Part shown: in pieces, positions 49,871 to 61,365 of the stretch
How the letters are laid out: the number at the start of each line of letters is the position of its first letter
Position numbering within the stretch: the stretch's first letter is position 1
Origin: Viscum album
Taxonomy: Eukaryota > Streptophyta > Magnoliopsida > Santalales > Viscaceae
Direction of reading: 5' to 3'
DNA length: 64,000 nt
Assembly (NCBI GenBank): GCA_963277665.1
Contig: OY728120.1
Span: forward strand, 422,102,138 to 422,166,137
The notes under the pieces: model-generated
Told to the model about the DNA's origin: nothing
Databases searched by the model: none
What the model saw: the letters and a program-made list of their open reading frames with translations, nothing else
Translations under genes and position numbers: made by a program

Positions 49871-51151
49871 TGCATCATGTACGAGATGACAAATCGATGT
49901 GGAATTTCAGGTAATAATTATAAAGGTAACCCTTAGGTTTTATATGATCCTTACTTTTGAGGTGATTATGGGTTATTATATGTTATGATGGAAAATGAAA
50001 GGCATGAGATAAACATGAGGTTAAAATATTTTATGATTATTTTTTGAAGATTTTATCTCATTTTGGGGAATGTTTTAAGAATTATATAGTTTTGGAAAAA
50101 GGACAACACGCACACCGTGTGACAACCCGTCGTGCCAGACAAAGCTCGGGAATCGAACCCACAACCAAAGTTCGACTGGTATTTATCGCCTACCACTGGA
50201 CTACGTGAAGTCCCTAGTTAGTTTGATAGATTATTTTTAGTCAGATGATTTTATGAATTAAGAGTAAGTTTATTTTGGGGTTATCTATGGAAATTTATTA
50301 ACCTATCATGGAGGCTATGTGATTAGGTTAATTACTTTTCAATACGAGACATTAAGAGAAACTGATGTTGTTTGGAGATAAATGTTACGATTTAGCTTGG
50401 AAGACTATGCGAATAAATCCTTAAAATATTTGGGTTTAAATCTTAGTTTGGTTTACTTTGAAGAATTTTATGGAAAACTTGTTTATCGAATGATCCTCGT
50501 TGAACTTTTGGTTTTGTTGGACAAATTTTGGAGATTAAGAATAGATTTTCTTTTTATAAAGGGTTATCCTTTTCTGGATTATCTGATCCTGTACTAACCT
50601 TTTTGGTTTTGGTTTTGGTTAAAGTCTAAATACATGGGAAGTATATAGTTCTCTTTTGTGGATTAGGTGATTCTATAGAAGTTGATTGTAGTACTCTTAA
50701 TGTGAACAAGTCTTCCTAAATACTCATCTTTTGGAGAAAATATGAGTTTGTATAAGGAATCTAAGATAAGTTGAAAGACAACATGATAAGTGATTATGTT
50801 TCCTTATGAATAAATTCCTCAATGAAGAGTAACCTAAAACAAAAATGTTTTCTGTTAACTTTTCCTACTGGGGAATCGAATACCGTTTAACCCATAACAA
50901 GTTTGTGATTTTCTTATGGTTAACTTTCTCCTAGACATGTTTACTATCACTCTCCATCAGAACATGACCGTTTGTTTTTTTCCTCCATTTCCATATTTTC
51001 ATACTTGGAATCCTAGTATGGGTTAACTCGGTTGACCTTTGTACTTATCTTTATTTATTTTAAATTGATTGTTTTACCGACTCTTGTTCCAATGTGGGAC
51101 TTTCAAGGATGTTTCCAAGCCCAATTTTAAAATTGCGAGGACGCAATTCCC
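49871..51151 (+). other. Non-coding interior of element B
   Basis: About 1.3 kb has no recognisable pol. A 71-codon frame at 50382-50597 shows no family motif and is probably chance. The only structured item is the antisense tRNA-like module at 50093-50214. Confidence 0.65.
50093..50214 (-). ncRNA. tRNA-like / SINE-head-like module, antisense to element B
   Basis: The minus strand has A-box-like TAGTCCAGTGG (50193-50203) and a perfect B box GGTTCGATTCC (50149-50159) with the same spacing of 44 as in element A. TCCTTTTT follows (about 50096-50103) as a possible Pol III terminator. It aligns with 4370-4490 over some 120 bp, and flanking sequence is also similar: CTATAT after the T run and AGGGAC at the start. 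The module is therefore shared by descent rather than inserted twice. The acceptor stem is partial (GGAC/GTCT) and the T arm is weaker than in A. Confidence 0.6.
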
Positions 51152-51166
51152 AAAAGGGGGGAAGGA
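51152..51166 (+). other. Polypurine tract of element B
   Basis: AAAAGGGGGGAAGGA stands directly before the 3' LTR start TGTAACACCCC. Confidence 0.9.
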
Positions 51167-54100
51167 TGTAACACCCCAGGTAAATAAAGAATTTGACATT
51201 TTTATATTTATAAATATTTGTGAATAAAATATTAATATTACATGAAATGGGATGTTATGCTCTATAGCGTACCCAATACGCAACAACGAGTTTCTTGGGA
51301 ATCTTACGTTGCACTCTAATAATAAAATAATATTATTTTAAATGGTAGTTAACAACTAGCCGTTTTAATGGCGGGAATGAACATCACTAACTAAAAAATG
51401 ATTATATATGTTTGTAAAATATTTTTACTCTTTACAATAAATGTTATAGGATTAAAAATGTGAATGAATCCAATTTTAAGCGTAAACATTCCAATATTCT
51501 TTAAAAGGTTGATTAACCGCCTTTTGATGGAGATCATCTTTTAAATCCACTTTTTGACAATTTTATGTTTTATATTTGACAAAATAAAATTCTTCTTTAG
51601 AATTGGGACATCAAAATTTACTTTGTGTAAATTTTTGGTATTTTTCCGAAAAAGTTCAATTTTTAATGAATAGTGAAAAATGTTGTATTTTAATTCAAAA
51701 TCTCTTTTAAATCTAATTTATTTATATGATTAGATTATCTTTTTAATTGGTTTTAAAGTGAAATTATAATATATTTTTACCATTTAATCCCATAGTGTTC
51801 GTTGGAATTAATTTCACTTTGAAATCGGACTTAAACTAGTGTCTATCTTTTGATACATTTTGTTTCATAAAAACACGCTATTTGTTTTGACAGCGGGAAT
51901 TAATTATTAAATTAATTAATTCAACTTATATGTTTTGAATTTTTTAAAATATACATCATTTTTGAATTCGGAATATCAAATATAGCTTAGGGTTAATTTT
52001 TTGTAATTTTCAGAAAAACTTCAATTTTTGATGAATAGTGAAACCACTAAGTGGTACTTATAAAAACTGATTTCTCCGTTTAAATGAAATTTTTCCATCA
52101 TTGTGTTTTGAGTTTAAAAAATCCGACATAAATGGTTTTCATTAAGAAGTAAAATGTGGTTCAATGGGATTAGAATAATTTTTTGGTGAATAGTAACTTA
52201 TTAAGTTTTTAATCCTGATTAGTGGTAATTAGTGTAGTTTAAGGTAAGAATAATGTTTTAATAAAATGAAATGAACTAGACACATGTCCTACCCTCATTG
52301 GATGTGTCATCGCCGACCAAGAAAATCCATGGGTCAACTTGGGGACCCCATGGAGCCACTTTGGTTGGAAAATGACATAAATACCTTTTTATTTAATGTT
52401 AAAGTAAAAAATGACACAAACATGAGATGTTTTACTAAAACATTTTTTACATGGGGTTATACAAGTCAGATATTTGACTATAAATAGTAATTGGAAATAT
52501 AAAAAGATTTCCTACATCATATTATTTTTTTTATAATTTTTAGACGTTAAAGAAATTAAATTATTAATCACATCATGATGGTGAAGCGATGACCACATTA
52601 TTTAACGATTTAAATAAAATGTAAAGACAATGTAAAATATAAGACCTACACTTCTCCAAAACCTATTTTATGGGTGGATTCCAAACCATTATCACCTTAT
52701 CCTAGAATTTTATCAATTTGTGACCTTTTAAATCCGAAACTCATTTTAAAATAAAGGAACATTTCTTTACTTTTCAAGGGTGCCCCTCCTCTCCTCTTAT
52801 AAAAGGCCCTCACCTCTACCTCCTTACCCACACTTCCAAAGCCTTTTGCTAGGCCAACCCCTGCCCATTTTGTATCTCCACATACCTCTATAACTCCTTT
52901 ATGCCTCACTTTGGGAAGAAGTCTTCCCAAGGAAACCTTTGAGCTCAAACCAAAGGGAGTTACCCGATTTTAAGGTAATGGCTTCACTTGAGTCCTTTTA
53001 TTTTATTTTGCTTTTCCAACCCCCTAAACTCTTTTTATTAATTTATTTTGTAACAAATCCAGTATCTTCAATATACTAGGATGTTGTTATAATAAGTATT
53101 TCAGCTACACTTACACACACCTTCTTCTAATGGTTAAAGAACATACTGTTTCTGTGGATTGTGAATTTCTGCCTCACGAAATGATGATTGTTCAACACTC
53201 ATATAACACCTTCAAAGGTTGTCATTAATATTTCACTATGTTTATATATGATATATAATATGTTTATGTTTTACTTAAGCATCTGTATTTTTCATTTATG
53301 GCATACCTTTATGGCTTCCCTTATGGGTATACGCGATATCTTCATTTAAGGAAGTGCGGACTACCGCCCCCTCAAAGTGATTTGATTCGTTATTACCATA
53401 TGTGGTATGTATAAAGGATATATTTAATGATAATATATATGATACCATACTGGAATTAAAATACTATTATGTATCATTATGTTATTCCATTAAATATGAA
53501 ATAGAAATGGAAGTAGCGTTCATGCGTACGTACGGCTTACCGTCTCCATGAACGGTGCATTTCATTTCTTAACTCTAAATGTTATGTAATATTATAAATG
53601 CATGAATATACTGGATATATATGATATATATGATATCTAAATCATGAATACAATTCTGGATATAATGTATATTTTTCCACATGAACAGCTTGTAATTATA
53701 AAGAGTTTATTTTTGACTCAAGTATCAATGATCGTTAAAATAGTCGTTATTAGCTTAAATAATAACATAGTGTTAATGACATGGTAATAAGTGATATAAA
53801 AGGAATAATTAACTTGAAAAAAGTTCTTAAGGAAGTATAAATTAACTCAAGTTTATTATTCAGGAGATTAAATAATGATCGAGTCAAGTCGGACCCGAGG
53901 TAAGGGATCCTACTCTTCTCTTTCTTTTTAAGTACACTCTTTTATGTCATTCCTTTAAAGCTCGTCTTACTTATGATTGGGATGTTCTTTTATATTAATC
54001 CTACTTTAATTGTTATGTTCATATGATGAGAGACCCTATTTTCTCTCATCAATCCATTTTGGAAGTTTTATGTGGCGTTGTTAGGCTGCCGAGTTTTCAT

Positions 54101-55726
54101 AAGGGATTTTTCATCTCACTTTTAGTCCCGTGAGATTTATGCTACATTTTCCACCATTTCCTTTGAGTAGTGTATGTACTTCCAATTATTATACTCTTTG
54201 TGTAATATAATTTCATTTAAGGGTATTTACATATTTATTGTATGTCCCTTCTTCAATGGGGTGTATGTTTCGAATGTTACCCAAGTCGGTAAGAGAACCT
54301 TTCACCCTCCTCTTTTTAAAGGACTCATTTTGTTATGTCTTTTAATTCACATACTATTATGTTGGGATATGTTCTTATATATCCTTATTGATGTAAATTT
54401 TATGGCCAACTGATGAGATAACCTTTTTATCTCTCATCAACTCTTTTTCTGAATTTTGAAGCGACGTCGTTAGGCTGTCGAATTTTTGAAAGGAAACTTC
54501 TTAACCCAATTTTGATTCTTTGGGATAAACTTGTACACCATGAATATGTCGTTCTATGATTATGTGTGAATGTTCTATGATTGTTTTACACTTAATATGC
54601 ACTTGTATTTTGTGTATTAGTTTGTCACACATAATTATGTTACTGATTTTTCTTTAATCCAAGGATACCGTCTTTGTATGGGACTTCGTCTCAATCTCCT
54701 TTCATTGAGGCATATTTTGTTTTATACACAAATTTCTTTTATATGGTGTATAAACCCCTTTTAATTTTACGTTTATTCAAAAGAATCTTTTTCTATGAAG
54801 CGTTTACTAGATGACAAAAGGGAATATTTTTATCATACCTATGCGGCGACAACGACTTCTCTGCCTCCGTGACCATTATTTGAGTTTCGGCTTCCTCTAC
54901 AAGCCATACCTTCTTTTTAAGAGAAAAATAAATACCATGTTTTACATTTCTTTTATTTTTTATTGAAAATGGTTTTCATAATGTTTTTATATCAATGTGT
55001 TGTATTGATATCTTGTGATTGAAAGGTGGAAATGTTATGTTTCCTTTATGCATGTTTTATGTGATAATATTATGTTATGGTTCTTGGGAATTGTTATGAA
55101 GACGGGTGGTTCCGTGATAAACTAAGGGCGGGTGAGCCCGATATAGCTCTCCAATGCATTGGGTAACGCGAAGGAGTGAAACGTTAAGGTTTATCCGAAG
55201 AGATTTCTGAATATATTGTGGTGGGTATTCCAAACGTAACCAAGAGGGTTACTCCCTATGTAAGAATGTTATGAATGCCTCAAGTTACCTTTTATGTCTA
55301 ATGATTTTTATGATTTATTCATGATTTGAGGAGGTATGTTAAAGTGCCTATGTTTTATGGGTAACGTATGATTACATTCTTGTGTATATATGTACTCATG
55401 TTTCCTTTCTATACTTTTTGTAACCCTTACTGAGCTTTTTATACTCATCCCAAGTTTTTGAAATGTTTTTCATAGGTCAAGGGAAAGGTACATGATGTGA
55501 TGATAGTGTCAAGAAAGTTTCAAGAAAGAATCCATGTTTTATTTTAAATATGTTTCTGTTGATGGGAAAAATGAATACTGTCTTTTATGTAACCACTTTG
55601 TTTAAATTTGGAATGTAATGCAAGTTTCATGATCTAATTCTCTAAAACTCTAAACCTGAAAAGATCCTCAATGTGTAATCTTGTAATAACTCAAGATTAA
55701 GTAAGGTTTAAGTCTGGGGCCTTATA
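51167..55726 (+). repeat. Element B 3' LTR
   Basis: It is the second copy of 44937-49495, with the same TATA box (52798-52804), hairpins (53345-53378 and 53517-53554) and end CTTATA, followed by GGTGC. Confidence 0.93.
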
Positions 55727-55731
55727 GGTGC
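55727..55731. other. Target-site duplication of element B, right half
   Basis: GGTGC is identical to 44932-44936. Confidence 0.9.
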
Positions 55732-57419
55732 TATCAAATTTTATGGCCATTATAAGGACACTAAATGGATGCGTAAAAACACATTACAACATGAAAAATT
55801 GGAAACAGAAAGTCTACGTACAAAAGAAGTGCATGAAATAAAAATAAATATGTGGAGGTCCCTTACCTCAATAAAAATACTATAAAGTCCCAGTAAGATG
55901 TTATTAGTGTATTACGATCACCATGGTATTGATATAAGGGAGGATAGTGGGAGAACATATTTAAAAATGGTTTTTGATTGAATGTGACTAGGAGGATTCA
56001 TGGGTATTTATATAAAAAGGGAGATAAATTTCCTTATTAATTTTTTAAATTAGGTTTTTCACTCTATTTAATAAAAATAATGAAAACCATATAACATGAA
56101 ATGGTTTTTACGATAGGTTTCTTCAAAATATGAGTTTTTTTTAATATTTTTTAGTTTAAAAATAAAAAGTATTGAAATAAATCCATTATCAAGTGGAATA
56201 TAGTCTAGTTCGTAAACAATTGACCTTAAAACCTTACGATATGATATAGGATTTATAGGATTTAATTAATGTTTATAAAATTAATAATATAACATCAATA
56301 ACAAATTATTTTATGGTGGATTAATTAGTTTGTCGTATTAACTTTTAATCGAATTTAAAAAAAATTATGATAATTTTATGTCGTAATATATACCATATAT
56401 TTATATTATATTTGTGTTGTAATAAAAAATTCAATCATCATAAGAAAATATGAAAAAATAACCTTTAAAAATTTTCTACTTAATGATTAAAATATTAATA
56501 GTTCTTCTTATAACATGTTGAAAAAAAATCCATCATTACTAGACAAAACTATTATTTATGAAAAAATCCAATTTTGGACCCTTAAAATTTATATTCAACT
56601 TTACTATATTGTATTTACCATTATATTACAAATAATTGTATTTAATAGGAATGATTCATTAAATAAAATTTATTTAAAACTCATTTCATTTTTCCAAAAT
56701 ACAGTTTTTATTGAATATATGCATTTTTAAAAAATAAAATTTTTCATTATTTATTATAAAATATAATTTTTTCAGAATCCTTTTTGAATAATCTATATAT
56801 TGTAATAATATAAATTCATAAATATATGGATTTTTTTATTTAGAATAAAATACAAAAACTCATACAATTTGGGTTTCGAAACGTAATTCCTTTTTTACAC
56901 AATCATACACCATAAGGGTTGTGCGTTGTTGCCACATTTATTGAGTGGTTTGAATAACATGGTTTGGGCCCTCATTGTTGTTGTCTTAAACAACACTTAT
57001 AAGTGTTACTAGACATATTTTAGTTATGTAATTTATTCTAAATCTTGGTAAATTGAATGCCCTTGTGATTATATCTTACTTGTAATAACTGATAATTTTT
57101 CTTCATAGGGTATGATCTAATGGTAGGTAAAATTCTATCTTACATTTATGTTAATAAGAATTTATCACAACATTTAATATACATATGAATCATAATGATC
57201 AATATAAACTAGCTATATTATCCCTGGTTATGATGATTAACAGTCTTTTAAATCATACCAAATAGATTTCATGTTCTTCTAAAATGAATAAGGTATTTAT
57301 TGTGATTTCCATATCTATATTTTATTATAATGCATTTATTCATTGAACAACTGAGTTTCATTTATAAAAGATCTGGTCATTATATTTTCCCACTTTTGAA
57401 ATTTATTAATTAAAAATTA
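55732..57419. other. AT-rich stretch, nothing firm
   Basis: GGAGGTCCCTTACCTCA near 55855 resembles, in reverse, the GAGGTAAGGGATCC phrase of the LTR family, so the first 300 bp may be an old LTR scrap. No gene is seen in the rest. Confidence 0.45.
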
Positions 57420-60200
57420 ATTTCATAAACTAAAACATATTTGAGTATTTTTGTTTTGTCACTGCTTTATATTCCCTTGTTTCTTCCTCAAAGTTTTAGT
57501 TCATCCATGTCTGTTGGACCAAGTGAGTTGTATTATTTCATGTAACTTGTTCTCTTCAATAAGATATCATCACTAGCTTCTACTTATATTAATGATCATT
57601 CTATAATGTTACATACTCTAGATTATATATATTTTAGGGTTATGGTATGTACTTAATTAAGTGGTATACATGGAACACATCATTTATATTAGATAAGAAA
57701 GGTTGGAATTCTAGTTTATAGTCCACATCTCTGATGCCATAATGGATCTCCATGGAGCTCATGTATCATGAAATTATCCTGCCATTATTCTAATGCCTCA
57801 TGATTTTATTCTATGTAAATATAAGTTGGATTACCTTATCCTTAATATCAAACTCCAAGTCAAATAAATGATGATATGTGTAGTTTGTACTATAGAGATT
57901 TTGAAATTTTCATATAACGTTGAATGGATTGAACATCCTCTATCATAACATGTACAAGATCAGGTTCAATAAATAATTCTCACTACAACATCATCCCAAC
58001 ATGGTTGAGTCTGAAACCACATCCCATACAATGCCCCATAATGTTCCATTTTAATTTTATAATAAAAATTGTTTTTATATGAGATGGAACTACGGGATGT
58101 TTCTGATCCAAACATCTATGGAAATTCTATTAACATGGTCCCATAATGTTGTATATATTTTTAATACATATTTCTGAATCATTATCCATCTGAGGGTGAT
58201 AATATGTACTGAAACTCAAAAATCTATCATGTTCTTGTTTAGGGGTTCTCTAAACCATCAAGGTAAACCTTGGATATCAATTAGGTATAATAAAATTTTG
58301 AAATCTATGAAATCATAACACTTCCCTTATATATATCATTGCATTTTAGTGAAGAGATAAATGTTCAACAGTAGTAAAAAAATGTACAAAATTGGAAGTT
58401 GTTCAACTACCACCCATATTGAGTAATTGCCTATAGATATTTTTGGGACACCTATGATGAAATCAATTTTTATGTAATCCAATTTCCATAATGTTATGTG
58501 GAAAGATAGAATCATACACATATTCATACGTCCTTTATCCATGAAATGTTTTCATACCATGATTAAATATACAAATTCATCAATATCCCTCTTCAAGTTA
58601 TCCACCTATATATTTTTCATTCAATCTATGTTCATGTAAGTGCATCTCAGATTAAAATAGAAGGATGATCTGTGTGAATCATCCAGAAGATCCCTCTATA
58701 GTTATTGTTTTTTTTTGGGATTCATATTCTAATTTGAAGACATTTAACTCCATCATTATCATTTGATAGATGTATAATACTCACTACCATTATCTATTAC
58801 TCCTCATCATCTTTTTGGGCCACGATGATACTCCAAATAATGGATGGTTTAGATATTTGTTGAATAAGGTTGGAAAGGAACATTTTATTATTTCTATGTA
58901 ATACCATTTCATGTATAATAATTTTTTATCTCTTTCCATCTTCATCATGGATAGGTTTGTTGGGTTATTTATACTTATAACATAAACCACATTTTTTACT
59001 TTCCCAAGATAGTAATGGATTAAATAATCATAATATTTGATCATATATAACCAAATTTTTTGTTCATATTGATCTTCTTATATTTGAAAATAAGCTGGTA
59101 TATTTTATTATCCATATTTATATAACACATTACCACATATAGATAATTCAACTAAATAATTAATGAAATGATCACTACAACCAATTCTAGATCAAGGGTT
59201 GGGTAGTCATTCACATGGATATGTAATGGGTGGGAGTAATATGCCATAAATATTTCATCTATCATGAGTACAAAACCAAATAACAATTTAAAATCAAAAT
59301 TGTAGGTAAAACAACATTTCATAGTGATGGGTAAGATGAATACAATTTTAGTGATTCGCTTATTTTATACTCATTAATACTTTCATCGCATTTATCATTC
59401 CATTAAAACATCACTCTCTTTTGGGTCTTTATTCTTAATTGGAATTCAAATAATTAAATTGTTCTCAAAAAAATTTCAATAAAATAGATTTTCCAAGGAA
59501 TCAATTTATCTCATTCACAAAATATAGGATAGGTCATAATTAAATTTCCTTGGTCTTCAAAGGATCTAGATATATTCCTTTTCTGGGGGTATCATAACCT
59601 ATTATTGTTACAGTATCAATCAAAAACTCCGATTTACTAATCATTAAAAATAATATTTAACTTTTTATGTTATTAGTTACATATTTTGGATTATCCCCAT
59701 TTTCCTCCATACTTTTAGAGTAAATATGGAATTATTTATAAATATATATATTTTTTATTTAATACCCAACAAACCTATTCATTATTTCAAAAAACATAGC
59801 TTTAGAATTTGTGATTCCAAATGGAATCATTGTGAAATAATAGTTCCCATAAAATTTATGATCTTTATTCTTAATAACATACTCCTTAGTCAAATTTAAA
59901 TTATAATATCTTAACTAAAGATCTACCATGGAGAAGTAATAGGATCTATGTAACTAGCCATACATGTCATCAATTTCTGCTAGAGGTTACTTGTTATTTA
60001 TCAATATCTTATTATTAACCATAAAATCAATGAATAAGAACATTAACATATCTTTATTCTAGATGGGAAGGATCAGTTTACTCAATATTGAATTAATTGT
60101 GTTTATAGCCCCTTTATACATATTCTCTTATAGTTTATTCTTCAGCTTTTCATTATAAATATTGTCCATTCTATATAAATTATTGGATATTGTAAAATAT
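57420..60200 (-). pseudogene. pol: Element G: strongly decayed Ty3/gypsy chromovirus pol
   Basis: On the minus strand, RT starts near 60190 (EKLKNKL, then KLILPI). PLAEIDDMYG and YYFSMVDL (about 59930-60000) correspond to the RIDDLFD/FSKIDL region, and MIPFGITNSKAMFFEIMNRF (about 59780-59835) is a clear RT palm match. The catalytic site after it is destroyed. Integrase follows with LDYIKIDFIIGVP and IGNYSIWVVVEQL (58336-58542), then STYYHPQMDNDSE (about 58170-58220). Next come PDLVHVMIEDVQSIQRYMK and LEFQPFLSNINDVFHV (about 57665-57720). A chromodomain-type NFEEETREYKA lies near 57440-57500. Almost every segment is in a different frame or broken by stops, and base composition has drifted to AT-rich. 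No LTRs were found. Confidence 0.72.
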
Positions 60201-61084
60201 AATACTATAACATTATTTGATAAAACAATCTCACTGATTATATTGAGATTAAAAACTAATTAAATAACATTGAATCATATTACTTTATAGAAGGCTTGTC
60301 ATAAATTATGATCATTTCATTAGAATCAATCAATTGAACAAGATACACTTTTTCTTATGAAAATAATTTTCTATCTTAATTTGATTATTCGAATAGTGAT
60401 CCATCCTCTCCTTATAAATTTTATAGAATATGAGGGTGATTAATGATAAGAATGGTGAAATCAAGCTATCATAAATTTATATTTTCTTTATATATGGTAT
60501 TCTAATCCATACTGATATTTTCATCAAATTCTGATAAATATAGCATCAAAATGTTCACTGGTATGTTTAGCCAAAAAATATGATTGGGCTGTAACTATAT
60601 TTTTTTGATTAAAAAAATTTACCACTTTACATTATCATGTATAACACCACATTCATATTTTGGTGTTGGGTTTAATAGTTTTAATAAACTTTCATCATAA
60701 TAATTAATTCATATAACAATAATAAATTATAATTATCTATGTTATAAAATGAATAATTAATGTACCCATCACAATGTTTTAGCATCCACCTTTGTAGTTC
60801 TGATGGAATAACACACCATTTCCCAGTATAATTCTGATGTTATTTCATTTATTATCATAAAAACCCCTTGTATAAATGATTTTATTCATCAAATATATTT
60901 ATCCCTTGAAATGAAAACATTGAAAAGAACTCTAAATATTGACTAAAAAAATCATTTATTATATAATATTTTTTGGTTTCTCCAATCTTCAATCGCAAGA
61001 AATATGTCCTTACTTCCCACTCATAGGGTATTTATTTATCTCATTCTAGATAATTAAAAAATGTATTTACCCTAAATATTTTAT
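60201..61084. other. AT-rich stretch upstream of element G pol
   Basis: Protease and gag of G would be expected here but no motif is recognisable. Confidence 0.5.
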
Positions 61085-61365
61085 GTGAAGCTGGTGGAAA
61101 TGGAGGTTTTCCAAATGTTTTTATTCCTACAGTTTGAAAAAACCATTGGTATACTAGTTTTACAGAAACCTTTACCAATGGTTTGTTGAAACCTTTGGTA
61201 TTTTGAATTTATAATGAAGATTTCACAATGGTTTACTCAACCGATTGGGAATTAATTGATTTCTATAATGTATAACAATGGTTTTAAAAACTGTTGTAAA
61301 ATAATAGCTTTCCCAATACTTTTTAAAAACTGTTGGGAATGGTTTTCCAAAACTACACAGCTGCT
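61085..61365. repeat. Short inverted ACCATTGG / CCAATGGTTT repeats, CACTA-like subterminal region
   Basis: About ten degenerate copies of CAATGGTTT in both orientations occur (for example AACCATTGGTA at 61142, ACCAATGGTTT at 61183, ACAATGGTTTACTCAACC at 61234, AACTGTTGGGAATGGTTTTC near 61330). Dense subterminal motifs of this kind mark the ends of plant CACTA (En/Spm) transposons. No CACTA terminus or transposase was found beside it, so it may be an isolated end. Confidence 0.45.

Larger units (their letters stand above)
44937..55726 (+). mobile_element. Element B: complete non-autonomous giant-LTR retrotransposon (LARD-like)
   Basis: It has 5' LTR 44937-49495 (4559 bp), interior 49496-51166 (1671 bp) and 3' LTR 51167-55726 (4560 bp). 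There is a perfect 5-bp target duplication, a tRNA-iMet-type PBS at 49498 and a purine tract 51152-51166. No enzyme domains are present; the only coding remnant is a 56-codon gag start. The LTRs are visibly very similar with scattered changes, so the insertion is younger than F and D, though I computed no distance. Solo LTR C belongs to the same family, and element A is a more distant relative. Confidence 0.93.
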
